Assembly: GCA_021734165.1 (NCBI GenBank)
Contig: JAIPJL010000009.1
Location: forward strand, 1-47,616
Length of the DNA stretch: 47,616 bases
Reading direction: 5' to 3'
Source: a bacterium
GTDB taxonomy: Bacteria > Electryoneota > AABM5-125-24 > Hatepunaeales > Hatepunaeaceae
The notes under the pieces were generated by a model, which did no database searches, was not told the origin of the DNA, and saw only the letters and a program-made list of their open reading frames with translations. Of the stretch, positions 14,807 through 23,267 are shown in pieces (the stretch's first letter is position 1; the number at the start of each line of letters is the position of its first letter). A program made the translations under genes and the position numbers.

Positions 14807-17109
14807 ACCACTTTCATCAAAATAAACAAACCTATAAACACCAGCGTGTACCAGACATAGCGCTGAAGCTGTCCAGCCTGGAAAAGCCTGACGATCCTGC
14901 CGAAGATACCTACGATCCAGGCTGTCAGGTTAACAAGTCCGTCAATGATGTGATTGTCAAACCAACCTTCAATCATAGCATATACTCTACCCAGCCAGGC
15001 TGCGCCATTCACAATACCGTCGATTATGTACAGGTCGAACCAACCTAATACTTTTGCGAGTCCTATCGTGCCATTGATAGCTGTTGCTCGATAAATTTCG
15101 TCAGACCACCATTTGTTGAACATGCCCTTATAGATTATTCCTAATCGCTTCTGCCATACTGCAGGGTCCAATGCCTTCTTCTTCCAGTAGTATCCTGCGG
15201 TTGCAATTAAAATTCCGGAAAACGCCAGAATAATAGAAATGATCATTGCAATGTTATGAGCCTTGTGATGAACGTCATGGTGAGCGTCGTGTTCAACAGC
15301 ATGTGCGGTTGCGCCAGCCGCATGTGCGGTGGTATGAGTTGCTTCTTCTTTATGTTCTTCTTCCGCCAGCTTTTCCTCAGTCAGTGTGCCGTTATGGACA
15401 ATTGCAAGAGGTTCGTTTTCATGGTGTATTTCTTCGGAATGCTCAACTGACGTTTCAGTTGCTGATTCGCCTATTACTTCAGCAACAGGCTCTGTGTGCT
15501 CAACATGTTCAACTATCTCGATTTCTTTAATCGGTTCAATTGCTTCTTCATTATGTGGAAGAACAAGCTCGTAAGCGCGGGGAGGATTCGGGAAAAGCGT
15601 AGCAAACCAGCCGTTGCCTGCATTGAAAGGATTAACTCCTGGCGCTACAAAGAAAATAGAGATACTAAGCGACGCCAGCACCACCAGTGGTAATGTCATA
15701 GTCCAGGGTGATTCGTGAACTTCCGCTTCGGCTTTTTCACCAGGTCTAAACGTACCGAAGAAAGTCAGATAGATCAATCTGAACATATAGAAAGCTGTCA
15801 ATATAGCTGCCGAGAATCCCAATACCGGTAAAATCCAATGTTTAGGATGCATCATTGCAAAGGCAAGTGAACCACCGAGTATTGCATCCTTCGAGAGAAA
15901 ACCTGATGTTAATGGAACACCTGACAGAGAGATAGTTGCTATCAGGAATGTCCAGAAAGTCAAGGGCATCAGTTTTCTTAATCCCCCCATATTGCGCATA
16001 TCCTGTGCATCGGCGTCTGAATGAATATGATGCAAAGCATGATGCATGGCATGAATGATTGAACCAGAACCAAGGAACAAACAGGCTTTGAACATGGCGT
16101 GTGTCACCAAATGGAAGAAACCAGCCATATAAGCTCCGGCTCCGAGCGCCATAACCATGTAACCAAGCTGAGACAATGTAGAATAAGCAAGTACACGCTT
16201 AACGTCATTCTGAGCTACTGCAATTGTAGCTGCAAACAGAGCCGTAAAACCACCGATATAAGCAATCACCAGCGAAGCATCTAACGTCAATATCACAAAT
16301 AATCTTGCTACGAGATAAACGCCTGCCGCGACCATTGTTGCGGCATGGATGAGCGCTGAAACAGGCGTCGGTCCTTCCATTGCATCCGGCAGCCAGACGT
16401 GCAGTGGGAACTGTGCGGATTTACCGATAGCTCCACAGAACAGTAATACTCCAGCCGCTGTCAACAATCCACCAGACAACTTACCGGCAGTCACGCCGGC
16501 AGCGATCTCGTGAAGGTTAAGCGTTCCAAGGGTTGTAAAAGTAAGCAGGATACCGATCAGCATCCCTGCATCACCAATCCGGTTTGTTATAAATGCTTTT
16601 TTACCTGCGTTGGCGGCAGAATCCTTCTCATGCCAGAAGCCAATCAAAAGATAACTTGATAATCCAACTAATTCCCAGAAGCAGTAGATCATCAGGAGGT
16701 TATCAACCAGCACCAGTCCGAGCATACTAAATGAGAAGAGGCTTAGGAATGCAAAGAATCTGGAATACTTCGGATCGCCATGCATATACCCGACGCTGTA
16801 GAGATGCACCAATGCGGAGATCAGCGTCACCACTACCAGCATCATTATGCCCATGTTATCAATGGCATAGCCGATAGTAAGGTCGTAATTGCCCCATTTC
16901 AGCCAGTTGAATGAATAGCTGACAAGGTAATCCGGATCATAGCTGCCCAGCATATACCTGAAAAACAAGTACAGCGATGCAAAAAGACCTGTCCAGATTG
17001 AGAACAGGGTCAGCCAGTCACCTCCGCGCGGCAGCCGTTTGCCAAGTAGTATAACGATGCCAAACGTAACCAGCGGCGCAACTAATATGTAAGTAACAAG
17101 TCCGAACAT
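14803..17109 (-). CDS. nuoL: NADH-quinone oxidoreductase (complex I) subunit L
   Basis: This 768-residue subunit is the distal antiporter-like proton pump with the lateral helix. Seen motifs: 'DNMGIMMLVVVTLISALVHL', 'MIYCFWELVGLSSYLLIGFW', 'KSAQFPLHVWLPDAMEGPTP', 'LIHAATMVAAGVYLVARLF', 'DVKRVLAYSTLSQLGYM' and 'LSGVPLTSGFLSKDAI'. It is longer than the usual 600-660 residues. The excess lies at about residues 513-618, a soluble loop rich in Glu and His ('VEHVEHTEPVAEVIGES', 'HDAHHDVHHKAHN') before the C-terminal helices. The C-terminal amphipathic and membrane segments follow ('WFDLYIIDGIVNG', 'WFDNHIIDGLVN'). It is separated from nuoK by a palindromic element and from nuoM by mntA-hepT. Confidence 0.96.
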   Translation of the reverse strand: MFGLVTYILVAPLVTFGIVILLGKRLPRGGDWLTLFSIWTGLFASLYLFFRYMLGSYDPDYLVSYSFNWLKWGNYDLTIGYAIDNMGIMMLVVVTLISALVHLYSVGYMHGDPKYSRFFAFLSLFSFSMLGLVLVDNLLMIYCFWELVGLSSYLLIGFWHEKDSAANAGKKAFITNRIGDAGMLIGILLTFTTLGTLNLHEIAAGVTAGKLSGGLLTAAGVLLFCGAIGKSAQFPLHVWLPDAMEGPTPVSALIHAATMVAAGVYLVARLFVILTLDASLVIAYIGGFTALFAATIAVAQNDVKRVLAYSTLSQLGYMVMALGAGAYMAGFFHLVTHAMFKACLFLGSGSIIHAMHHALHHIHSDADAQDMRNMGGLRKLMPLTFWTFLIATISLSGVPLTSGFLSKDAILGGSLAFAMMHPKHWILPVLGFSAAILTAFYMFRLIYLTFFGTFRPGEKAEAEVHESPWTMTLPLVVLASLSISIFFVAPGVNPFNAGNGWFATLFPNPPRAYELVLPHNEEAIEPIKEIEIVEHVEHTEPVAEVIGESATETSVEHSEEIHHENEPLAIVHNGTLTEEKLAEEEHKEEATHTTAHAAGATAHAVEHDAHHDVHHKAHNIAMIISIILAFSGILIATAGYYWKKKALDPAVWQKRLGIIYKGMFNKWWSDEIYRATAINGTIGLAKVLGWFDLYIIDGIVNGAAWLGRVYAMIEGWFDNHIIDGLVNLTAWIVGIFGRIVRLFQAGQLQRYVWYTLVFIGLFILMKVV

Positions 17110-17116
17110 AATTTTT

Positions 17117-17208
17117 AAGTTTGAAAGTTACCAAGTTATCAAGTTTACAAGTTATGAATTTTGCTTATTAAAACTTGCAGACTTGTCAACTTTCTAACTT
17201 GTTAACTT
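17117..17208. repeat. Imperfect inverted repeat of AAGTT-type heptamers between nuoK and nuoL
   Basis: Two 37-base arms (17117-17153, 17172-17208) built from 'AAGTTTG', 'AAAGTTA', 'CCAAGTT', 'ATCAAGT' units are complementary over most positions. They are separated by an 18-base AT-rich loop, giving a long hairpin in the operon transcript between the two coding regions. Confidence 0.7.
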
Positions 17209-17211
17209 CGT

Positions 17212-17517
17212 TTATCCCTGTAATAGATCAGCCTTATCAACCTGGCTGGTGGCTTTTATTCTGAAAATGTTAAGGAAAATTGCTAATGCAACGGCGGCTT
17301 CGGCCGCAGCAATGATAATTACAAACAACGCCGCAACCTGACCGTTCAGATTACCTGAAGAAAAATGGCTGAAAGTAACAAAATTAAGCGCTGAGGCATT
17401 AAGAATCAGCTCAATGCCCATTAAAACCGAAATGGCATTCTTGCGAGTCATAACCGCAAACAAACCAAGCAGAAACAGGACTGCTGAAACCATCAGGTAG
17501 ATCGTCAGATTATACAT
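17212..17517 (-). CDS. nuoK: NADH-quinone oxidoreductase (complex I) subunit K
   Basis: This 101-residue, three-helix membrane subunit lines the proton path of complex I. The ATG at 17517 is preferred over one at 17562 because GGAGG lies seven bases upstream and the family begins with 'MYNLTIYLMVSA'-like sequence. The two conserved membrane Glu residues are present in 'LMGIELILNASALNFV' and 'AAAEAAVALAIFLN'. It starts two bases after the nuoJ stop at 17519. The stop is followed by the palindromic element before nuoL. Confidence 0.96.
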   Translation of the reverse strand: MYNLTIYLMVSAVLFLLGLFAVMTRKNAISVLMGIELILNASALNFVTFSHFSSGNLNGQVAALFVIIIAAAEAAVALAIFLNIFRIKATSQVDKADLLQG

Positions 17518-17518
17518 G

Positions 17519-18022
17519 TTAATCCTCCGTCCTGAAAAATCTCGCCAACCGCATAGCGCCAATCAATGCTGAAAGAAGCAGAATACTCGCTGCTTCAAAG
17601 GATACCAGGTAATCAGTTAACAATAACTGTCCAAGTTCCTGAGTTGTCGGCCTAACAGCGCTGATTTTGATCTCCCACGGAGTAGTCAGAATCAGCATCA
17701 ACAATCCGGCTCCAACCAATACAATAGGTATAACTGCCAGCCAACGCTGATGACTCTGTTCGGCGATGTTTAACGACATAACTTTACTGGTCAGGAACAC
17801 GCCAAAGATGATCAACGTCAGAATACCACCCACATAGATCAGCAACTGCGACGCTGCCAGAAAGTCTGCCGCGAGATAGACGTACAGCGCTGCCACGCCA
17901 AAGAGGGTAAACAGCAGCGCAAAGACACTGTAAATGACCCGGCTATGGAAAACGACCACAATAGCCGAGCCAACCGTCAACACGACGAAACACCAGAATA
18001 TCAGTTCACTTAAAAGTTGCAT
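17519..18022 (-). CDS. nuoJ: NADH-quinone oxidoreductase (complex I) subunit J
   Basis: This 167-residue, five-helix membrane subunit has the family signature 'VIYSVFALLFTLFGVAALYV' and 'ASQLLIYVGGILTLIIFGVF'. The C-terminus ends 'SFEAASILLLSALIGAMRLA', also typical. The gene begins 70 bases after the inserted DUF4258 pair and runs directly into nuoK. It acts in the membrane arm next to NuoK and NuoA. Confidence 0.95.
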   Translation of the reverse strand: MQLLSELIFWCFVVLTVGSAIVVVFHSRVIYSVFALLFTLFGVAALYVYLAADFLAASQLLIYVGGILTLIIFGVFLTSKVMSLNIAEQSHQRWLAVIPIVLVGAGLLMLILTTPWEIKISAVRPTTQELGQLLLTDYLVSFEAASILLLSALIGAMRLARFFRTED

Positions 18023-18092
18023 TTTTTATCTTAAAAACAAATTAAGGATTTTTCTAATTGTGTAATTCTTGTTTATGTGTATTATTCACGCA

Positions 18093-18308
18093 CTAAACAC
18101 TTACCGGCGTGAGAGTAAACACCCGTCCGTACCGAGTAGCTGTTTTTAGATCACCTCGTTGAAGCGCTTTGTGTACATCGTCTAACTTATTAGCATCATC
18201 CACTGATAAATATGGTGACCACTCGTCTTCTGTTTCTAATAGCTCAACATCCACTTCGGCAACATATTTGCCATAATGTATAAATTTGGTGTGACTCTTC
18301 TTTTTCAT
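18093..18308 (-). CDS. Small partner (putative antitoxin) of the DUF4258 protein
   Basis: This encodes 71 residues starting at the ATG at 18308, which overlaps the TGA of the preceding gene (ATGA). An AGGAGAAG ribosome site lies inside that gene's end. It has no membrane segment or classical DNA-binding motif. The chain starts with basic '[13 protein letters not shown]' and has the recognisable middle '[20 protein letters not shown]', which I associate with small proteins encoded beside DUF4258 genes. Strict coupling suggests an antitoxin or co-folding partner, but function is inferred only from arrangement. It lies between nuoI and nuoJ on the operon strand. Confidence 0.75.
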   Translation of the reverse strand: MKKKSHTKFIHYGKYVAEVDVELLETEDEWSPYLSVDDANKLDDVHKALQRGDLKTATRYGRVFTLTPVSV

Positions 18309-18628
18309 CTTCTTCTCCTCGTAAATCCAACCTCCCATAAATCAGGATTTGGTCTATATGCAGTGACGAGAACAGCAGGATTCGAATGCCCTTTAGGTAT
18401 TCCCCAAAGGACATGCACAGGCTGATTATCGCTGTCCTTTTGAATAACTAATACACAGTGTCCTTTCGGATAATCTGGGTAATCTTCTACTACTACAGCG
18501 TTATTTACGTTTTCAATTACCTCACGAACAAAGATGTTATCTGCTGCCAATTCATCGTATCCATGCTCAGAAATTCTTACTAAGCCTTCCCGAACTAACT
18601 TTTTTATATGTTTAAGTATCAAACTCAA
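18305..18628 (-). CDS. DUF4258 (RelE/ParE-like fold) protein, putative toxin
   Basis: This encodes 107 residues from a TTG start at 18628; TTG at 18622 is an alternative and neither has a strong ribosome site. Typical DUF4258 features: '[12 protein letters not shown]', '[14 protein letters not shown]', an acidic turn '[16 protein letters not shown]', '[11 protein letters not shown]' and '[14 protein letters not shown]'. The His in 'SEHG' and the terminal 'RRRR' are notable. The family is thought to share the RelE-type fold and often occurs next to a small antitoxin-like gene, as here. Toxin activity is inferred. It sits 29 bases after nuoI, so it is probably read with the complex I operon. 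Confidence 0.8.
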   Translation of the reverse strand: MSLILKHIKKLVREGLVRISEHGYDELAADNIFVREVIENVNNAVVVEDYPDYPKGHCVLVIQKDSDNQPVHVLWGIPKGHSNPAVLVTAYRPNPDLWEVGFTRRRR

Positions 18629-18657
18629 GTTCAGTCAGTAAATTATCTATAATAGAT

Positions 18658-19275
18658 TTATTCAGTCTTCTCTTCTGCAGCATTTTCCCCCTCATCCTTC
18701 TTCACCACAGGCTTTTTCGGAACAGGTTTCGCGCCCGGTTTTGCACCACCGGCAGCAGCCTTGGCAGCAGCGGCTGCAGCCCTTGCTGCCTTTTTCTCCG
18801 CTTCCTGTTTTAATAACCGCTGCTTTTCTTCTTCAGGCATGTCGGCAAAGCTGATTTTCATCTCACCGCGCGTGAAAGTACACACCTCCTGCGGCGCTTC
18901 CCAGTGCAAAGACTTTGTTTCGCACACATCAACACATAACCCACAATAAACGCATTTGGAAAAGTCAATATCAAATTCAAGGATGTGCATCTGCTTGGGT
19001 TTACCCGATGGTAGCATGCCAAGGTCTTCATCCTTCCCGGCGCGGATGCCGGTGATGGTAAATATATTTACAGGACAGATTCGCTGGCACTTGTAACAAC
19101 ACTCGCACTCGCTAATTGTATTAACCAGTCTGGCACGGGCGCGTGGATACATCTCCTTAACAACCCGAGGATACTGAATAGTAATATTCTTCTCAAAAAG
19201 GTGTCTGAATGTAACCTGCATACCTGCAATTACAGTCGTTACACCGAGATATAAATCTTTGAAGTAGCCTGCCAT
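18658..19275 (-). CDS. nuoI: NADH-quinone oxidoreductase (complex I) subunit I, 4Fe-4S ferredoxin type
   Basis: This 205-residue subunit carries two 4Fe-4S clusters that pass electrons to NuoB. The two Cys motifs are 'CECCYKCQRICP' (CX2CX2CX3CP with one extra Cys) and 'CVYCGLCVDVCE'. The N-terminal amphipathic segment typical of NuoI is present. Residues from about 145 form a long low-complexity tail rich in Ala, Lys, Pro and Glu ('AARAAAAAAKAAAGGAK', 'KPVPKKPVVKKDEG') beyond the conserved fold, probably disordered. The gene lies 14 bases after nuoH. With no NuoEFG seen, NuoI would receive electrons from an unidentified donor such as ferredoxin. Confidence 0.95.
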   Translation of the reverse strand: MAGYFKDLYLGVTTVIAGMQVTFRHLFEKNITIQYPRVVKEMYPRARARLVNTISECECCYKCQRICPVNIFTITGIRAGKDEDLGMLPSGKPKQMHILEFDIDFSKCVYCGLCVDVCETKSLHWEAPQEVCTFTRGEMKISFADMPEEEKQRLLKQEAEKKAARAAAAAAKAAAGGAKPGAKPVPKKPVVKKDEGENAAEEKTE

Positions 19276-19289
19276 CAGTCTATCTTATC

Positions 19290-20342
19290 CTAACTTTGTA
19301 ATACTGCTAATAATGAAACTACCAGTACATTTGCCAGTGAAAAGGGAATGAATACCTTCCAGCAAATATGCATCAACTGGTCAACACGCAATCTGGGCAG
19401 CGTCCAACGCAGCCACATTTGTATAACGACTAATATCATAGCCTTAAGTACAAACCAACCAAGTCCTATTAGATTGTGAAATAGAATACTTGTTTCAGGT
19501 GAAATCTCCAGGAATGGTAAAGGCGCATGCCAACCGCCAAGAAATAATGCAACTGCAACACCTGAAACCAGAAACATGTTCGCAAACTCGGTAAGATAGA
19601 ACATTGCGAAACGCATAGCTGAATATTCAACCTGGAAACCGATAATCTCGGATTCGCCCTCAGGCAAATCAAACGGTGTGCGGTTTACTTCAGCAAGACT
19701 TGACCAGAAATATATTACAAATGCTAAAATCGTGAAAGGCAGCAATAAAAAGCTGCCACCGCCTAAATGTGCCCCGAATATCGTCCAATTCCAGAAGCCA
19801 CCGGCTTGAGCGCCAACTAACTCCTGCATGGAAAGGCTTCCTACTATAAGAATTGGAACCAGCAAAGATAGGGCAACCGGAATTTCATAGTTGAGCATTT
19901 GTGAAGCAGCTCGCATAGCGCCGAACAGCGACCATTTATTATTGGACGCCCAGCCTGCCATGATGATGCTGATAGTTACGAGCGATGAAACCGCAATCAG
20001 ATAGTAAATACCAATATTCAGGTCAGTTCCAATCAAATTTGCAGACATCGGCAGCACAGCAAAAGCTGCCAGCGATCCGGTAAAAGCGATGTATGGAGCT
20101 AATTTGAATAACGGCTTATCAGCAGCATCGGGAACCACGTCTTCTTTTAACAGCAGCTTAAGCATATCCGCAATGGTCTGCGACCAGCCATGCCAGCCGC
20201 CTGTTTCCATCGGACCAAGACGATCCTGAACATGAGCGGAAACCTTGCGCTCCAACCAGATTGCGACGAGTGCAAAGACCGATATAAAACCGATCATACC
20301 AACAAGGTAGATTGCGCTGATTATTATTTGAATGATGCTCAT
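19290..20342 (-). CDS. nuoH: NADH-quinone oxidoreductase (complex I) subunit H
   Basis: This 350-residue, eight-helix membrane subunit forms part of the quinone-binding chamber. Signatures: 'WLERKVSAHVQDRLGPMETG', 'LLLKEDVVPDAADKPLF', 'WASNNKWSLFGAMRAASQML' and the invariant loop 'AEVNRTPFDLPEGESEIIGF'. Its ATG overlaps the nuoD stop by four bases. Length is normal for the family. Acts at the junction of the peripheral and membrane arms. Confidence 0.97.
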   Translation of the reverse strand: MSIIQIIISAIYLVGMIGFISVFALVAIWLERKVSAHVQDRLGPMETGGWHGWSQTIADMLKLLLKEDVVPDAADKPLFKLAPYIAFTGSLAAFAVLPMSANLIGTDLNIGIYYLIAVSSLVTISIIMAGWASNNKWSLFGAMRAASQMLNYEIPVALSLLVPILIVGSLSMQELVGAQAGGFWNWTIFGAHLGGGSFLLLPFTILAFVIYFWSSLAEVNRTPFDLPEGESEIIGFQVEYSAMRFAMFYLTEFANMFLVSGVAVALFLGGWHAPLPFLEISPETSILFHNLIGLGWFVLKAMILVVIQMWLRWTLPRLRVDQLMHICWKVFIPFSLANVLVVSLLAVLQS

Positions 20343-21541
20343 CTGTCAACATCCCCCAGCACTATATCAATCGATCCGATTAAAGCCACCATATCGGCAA
20401 TTAAAAGTCCGGGTGCTATCTTTGGCATTACGCATAAATTGGAGAATGATGGAGCGCGACATTTCAGGCGATGTGGTTTTGCTTTGCCGTTTGAAACTAT
20501 ATAGAAACCGAATTCACCCTTCGGATGCTCTGTCCTGAAATAGATTTCTCCTTTAGGAACCTTGGAGAATGTCTTTGGAATGGCAGCCTGAACATCGTCC
20601 GTTTCCATCTTCTCAAGTCTCTCGACAGCTTGCTCGATAATCCGCATGGACTGAACGATTTCATTGACTCTAACCATATACCTGTCGAATGCATCACCAA
20701 CCTGCCCCATTTCACCTGTTCCAACCGGAATATCAAAGTCGTAAGTCTCATATCCACAATATGGTTCGTTTTTGCGCAAATCCCAATTGACGCCTGCGCC
20801 GCGGATATTAGGACCGGTAACTCCATATTGTATGCATACATCAGCAGGAATAACCGCAACATTAGCAAGCCGCTCAACGAATATCTTGTTATAGGAAAGC
20901 AATTGGTTAAGTTCGGGAATCTTTGGTTCCATGTAACTTAAAAATTCACGTACCTTTCCTAACCACCCATCTGTTATATCATGTGAAAGACCGCCTATCC
21001 AGATATAGTTCAATAACAACCTGCCGCCGCAGATCTCCTCAAAAAGGTCAAGGATATGCTCACGCTGCTGGATTAAAAGCAGGAAAGGGGTCCAAGCGCC
21101 GATGTCGAGACTGTAAGCGGCTATTGCCACGCAATGATTGGCAATGCGGTTCAGTTCTGCAACCAAAACCCGAATTGTCTGTACGCGTTCTGAGATCTCA
21201 ATACCGAATAATTTCTCGCAAGCCAATGCATAACCGAGGTTATTATTCATGCTTGAGCAGTAATCAAGTCTGTCGGTAAATGGTGAAATCTGTGGCCAAG
21301 TGCAGTTTTCAGATACTTTCTCAAAACAACGATGCAAATAACCAATGTGAGGCGTCCCTTTAATGATCATCTCGCCGTCGGTCTCGATCTCAACACGAAG
21401 TACGCCATGAGTGGCGGGATGCTGCGGACCCATCTGTACGTGCATCCGTTCACCGTGAGGATCCTCGAAATCCGCAAGCGCTGCCGCAATTTTATCAGGA
21501 GTCGGTCCAAGCGTCAGGTTCAGGTCGCGTATCTCGCTCAC
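20339..21541 (-). CDS. nuoD: NADH-quinone oxidoreductase (complex I) subunit D
   Basis: This 400-residue, 49-kDa-type subunit shapes the quinone site with NuoB. It starts at a GTG whose GTGA overlaps the nuoC stop; AGGAG lies six bases upstream. Family marks: 'MGPQHPATHGVLRVEIETDG', 'HIGYLHRCFEK', 'DRLDYCSSMNNNLGY', 'RIANHCVAIAAYSLDIGAWT', 'GVTGPNIRGAGVNWDLRK' and 'PKGEFGFYIVSNGK'. The C-terminus 'IDIVLGDVDR' is typical. Not fused to nuoC, unlike in some enterobacteria. Confidence 0.97.
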   Translation of the reverse strand: MSEIRDLNLTLGPTPDKIAAALADFEDPHGERMHVQMGPQHPATHGVLRVEIETDGEMIIKGTPHIGYLHRCFEKVSENCTWPQISPFTDRLDYCSSMNNNLGYALACEKLFGIEISERVQTIRVLVAELNRIANHCVAIAAYSLDIGAWTPFLLLIQQREHILDLFEEICGGRLLLNYIWIGGLSHDITDGWLGKVREFLSYMEPKIPELNQLLSYNKIFVERLANVAVIPADVCIQYGVTGPNIRGAGVNWDLRKNEPYCGYETYDFDIPVGTGEMGQVGDAFDRYMVRVNEIVQSMRIIEQAVERLEKMETDDVQAAIPKTFSKVPKGEIYFRTEHPKGEFGFYIVSNGKAKPHRLKCRAPSFSNLCVMPKIAPGLLIADMVALIGSIDIVLGDVDR

Positions 21542-22047
21542 TTGACGTCTCCTTTCTTAATATCCTCAGGCAGTACTGCTTCTAATGGGATGCCATGCCA
21601 TTCCTTCTGAGGTTCGTAATCCTTGCGCAACGGATGTCCTTCCCAGTCATCAGGACACAGTATGCGTCTCGGATCCGGATGACCTTCATAAGTGATTCCC
21701 ATCAAATCGTAAGATTCACGCTCATGCCAGTCAGCCGTTGCCCAGATAGAAGAAACCGTAGGCATTACCGGATCTTCTTTAGTTGCAATACATCGTAGTG
21801 ACACTTTATGTTCATGCTTCATTGAATACAAATTATAAACAGTATGCAGTTCATCACCCATCTCGATTCCGGACAGACACATCAAGCATTCAAAGTACAT
21901 TTTTTCGTCATCGCGTAAGAATTTTGCAATCTTGGCAAGATGTTCACGAGGAACAACGACGAGAGGAACCGGAACATTCTCATCGAGTTGCAATCCTGAG
22001 TCAGGAAAGGATGAATGCAGATATTCGAATATTTCTTCGTTCGTCAT
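21538..22047 (-). CDS. nuoC: NADH-quinone oxidoreductase (complex I) subunit C
   Basis: This 169-residue, 30-kDa-type peripheral subunit has the family signature 'WHERESYDLMGITYEGHPDP', followed by 'RRILCPDDWEGHPLRKDY'. Its ATG overlaps the nuoB stop (TAATG) and its own stop overlaps nuoD, showing tight coupling of nuoBCD. Length is normal for a free-standing NuoC. It has a structural role in the quinone-reducing module. Confidence 0.96.
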   Translation of the reverse strand: MTNEEIFEYLHSSFPDSGLQLDENVPVPLVVVPREHLAKIAKFLRDDEKMYFECLMCLSGIEMGDELHTVYNLYSMKHEHKVSLRCIATKEDPVMPTVSSIWATADWHERESYDLMGITYEGHPDPRRILCPDDWEGHPLRKDYEPQKEWHGIPLEAVLPEDIKKGDVK

Positions 22048-22556
22048 TATTTGATAGCTCCATCGGTCTGAGCTGCCTGACGGGCGATGGTTTCTTTTTC
22101 AATAACCTCGCGCAGCTTGAGGAAGCCGTCAATCAGTGCTTCCGGACGTGGTGGGCATCCTGGGATATAGACGTCAACCGGCAGAACCATATCAACTCCT
22201 TTGACGACATGGTAACCGTATTCCCAATAAGGTCCACCTGAATTAGAACAGGAGCCCATTGAGATTACCCATTTAGGTTCAGCCATTTGATGGTAGAGTC
22301 TCACGACTCTTTCAGCCATTTTAGCAGTTAATGTTCCGGAAACAAGAAGACAATCGGCCTGACGGGGAGTAGGACGCGGGAAAATACCGAAACGGTCAAG
22401 GTCAAAGCGGGATGCGTTGGTCGCCATCATCTCGATAGCGCAACAAGCAAGACCAAACGTTAGAGGCCAGATGGATCTGGATCTGCTCCAGTTAAAGATT
22501 TTATCAACCGATGTAATTAAAACGTTAGGACCATATCGTCCTTCAATTATGCTCAT
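22047..22556 (-). CDS. nuoB: NADH-quinone oxidoreductase (complex I) subunit B
   Basis: This 169-residue subunit holds cluster N2, the last 4Fe-4S cluster before quinone. The ATG at 22556 is chosen because AAGGAGAA precedes it and NuoB proteins start near 'MSIIEGRYG'; the open frame reaches 22694 but that part overlaps nuoA. Cluster ligands are seen in '[20 protein letters not shown]' (adjacent Cys pair), '[13 protein letters not shown]' and '[15 protein letters not shown]'. It begins one base after the nuoA stop. Confidence 0.97.
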   Translation of the reverse strand: MSIIEGRYGPNVLITSVDKIFNWSRSRSIWPLTFGLACCAIEMMATNASRFDLDRFGIFPRPTPRQADCLLVSGTLTAKMAERVVRLYHQMAEPKWVISMGSCSNSGGPYWEYGYHVVKGVDMVLPVDVYIPGCPPRPEALIDGFLKLREVIEKETIARQAAQTDGAIK

Positions 22557-22557
22557 C

Positions 22558-22947
22558 TTAATTCTCCTTCGCCGAACCGGCGGATGATCCTTTAGGACGA
22601 ACCCACTCAAGATCACCCTTACCCCAGACATAAGCCAGACCGACGCCAAGAATAGCGATAAAGATCGCCATATCAATCCAGGCGAAAAGCCCAAGGCTCT
22701 TAAGATTCACTGCCCAAGGATAGAGAAATAATACTTCAACATCGAAGATAAGGAAGATCAAAGCAACGATATAGAAACGGGAATTAAACCGTATCCAGGT
22801 AGGACCAACGGTTTCTTCACCGCATTCATAAGTTGAGTTTTTAACCGGACTTGGATGCTGCGGCGCCAGCAGACGACTGGCAAGCACAGCGACAAAAACC
22901 AAGCCTATTCCACCAAGAAAGAATATCAGTATGGGAATGAAGGACAC
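22558..22947 (-). CDS. nuoA: NADH-quinone oxidoreductase (complex I) subunit A
   Basis: This 129-residue, three-helix membrane subunit is the first gene of the operon. It starts with GTG at 22947, with GGAGG about eight bases upstream. Signatures: '[20 protein letters not shown]' and '[20 protein letters not shown]' with the conserved acidic 'FDVE'. The promoter should be in the 320 bases upstream. It folds with NuoH, NuoJ and NuoK at the quinone junction. Confidence 0.96.
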   Translation of the reverse strand: MSFIPILIFFLGGIGLVFVAVLASRLLAPQHPSPVKNSTYECGEETVGPTWIRFNSRFYIVALIFLIFDVEVLFLYPWAVNLKSLGLFAWIDMAIFIAILGVGLAYVWGKGDLEWVRPKGSSAGSAKEN

Positions 22948-23267
22948 CCGTCGCCTCCAGCATTAAACGATAAATAAGATTTTAAGATAATTATTTCACA
23001 ATTAGGATGCAAGTAATAGTCAGTTTATGTTGTAAAAGAAAAACAATTCTGCCAAATAATATCATGTTGCAGTCGTTCAATTGCGAGATGTGTTCATAGT
23101 GCGTTTTTTAGCGCTTAATTTTCAAATTTTAAATATAAAAACGAATCTCTCTTTAAATTTCTGTTCTTATCGTATATTATTATAAAGTGATTGTCTGGCG
23201 CAATATTAAAGCTGGAACCTGTAAATAATTCAATAGACTTAACAGGAATACAGATAGCGTATTAAAT
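22948..23267. other. Divergent intergenic region between the nuo operon and the kinase gene
   Basis: This AT-rich region of 320 bases has no repeat of the families seen elsewhere and no RNA gene that I can see. Promoters for both divergent units are expected here, but none could be assigned with confidence. Confidence 0.5.
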
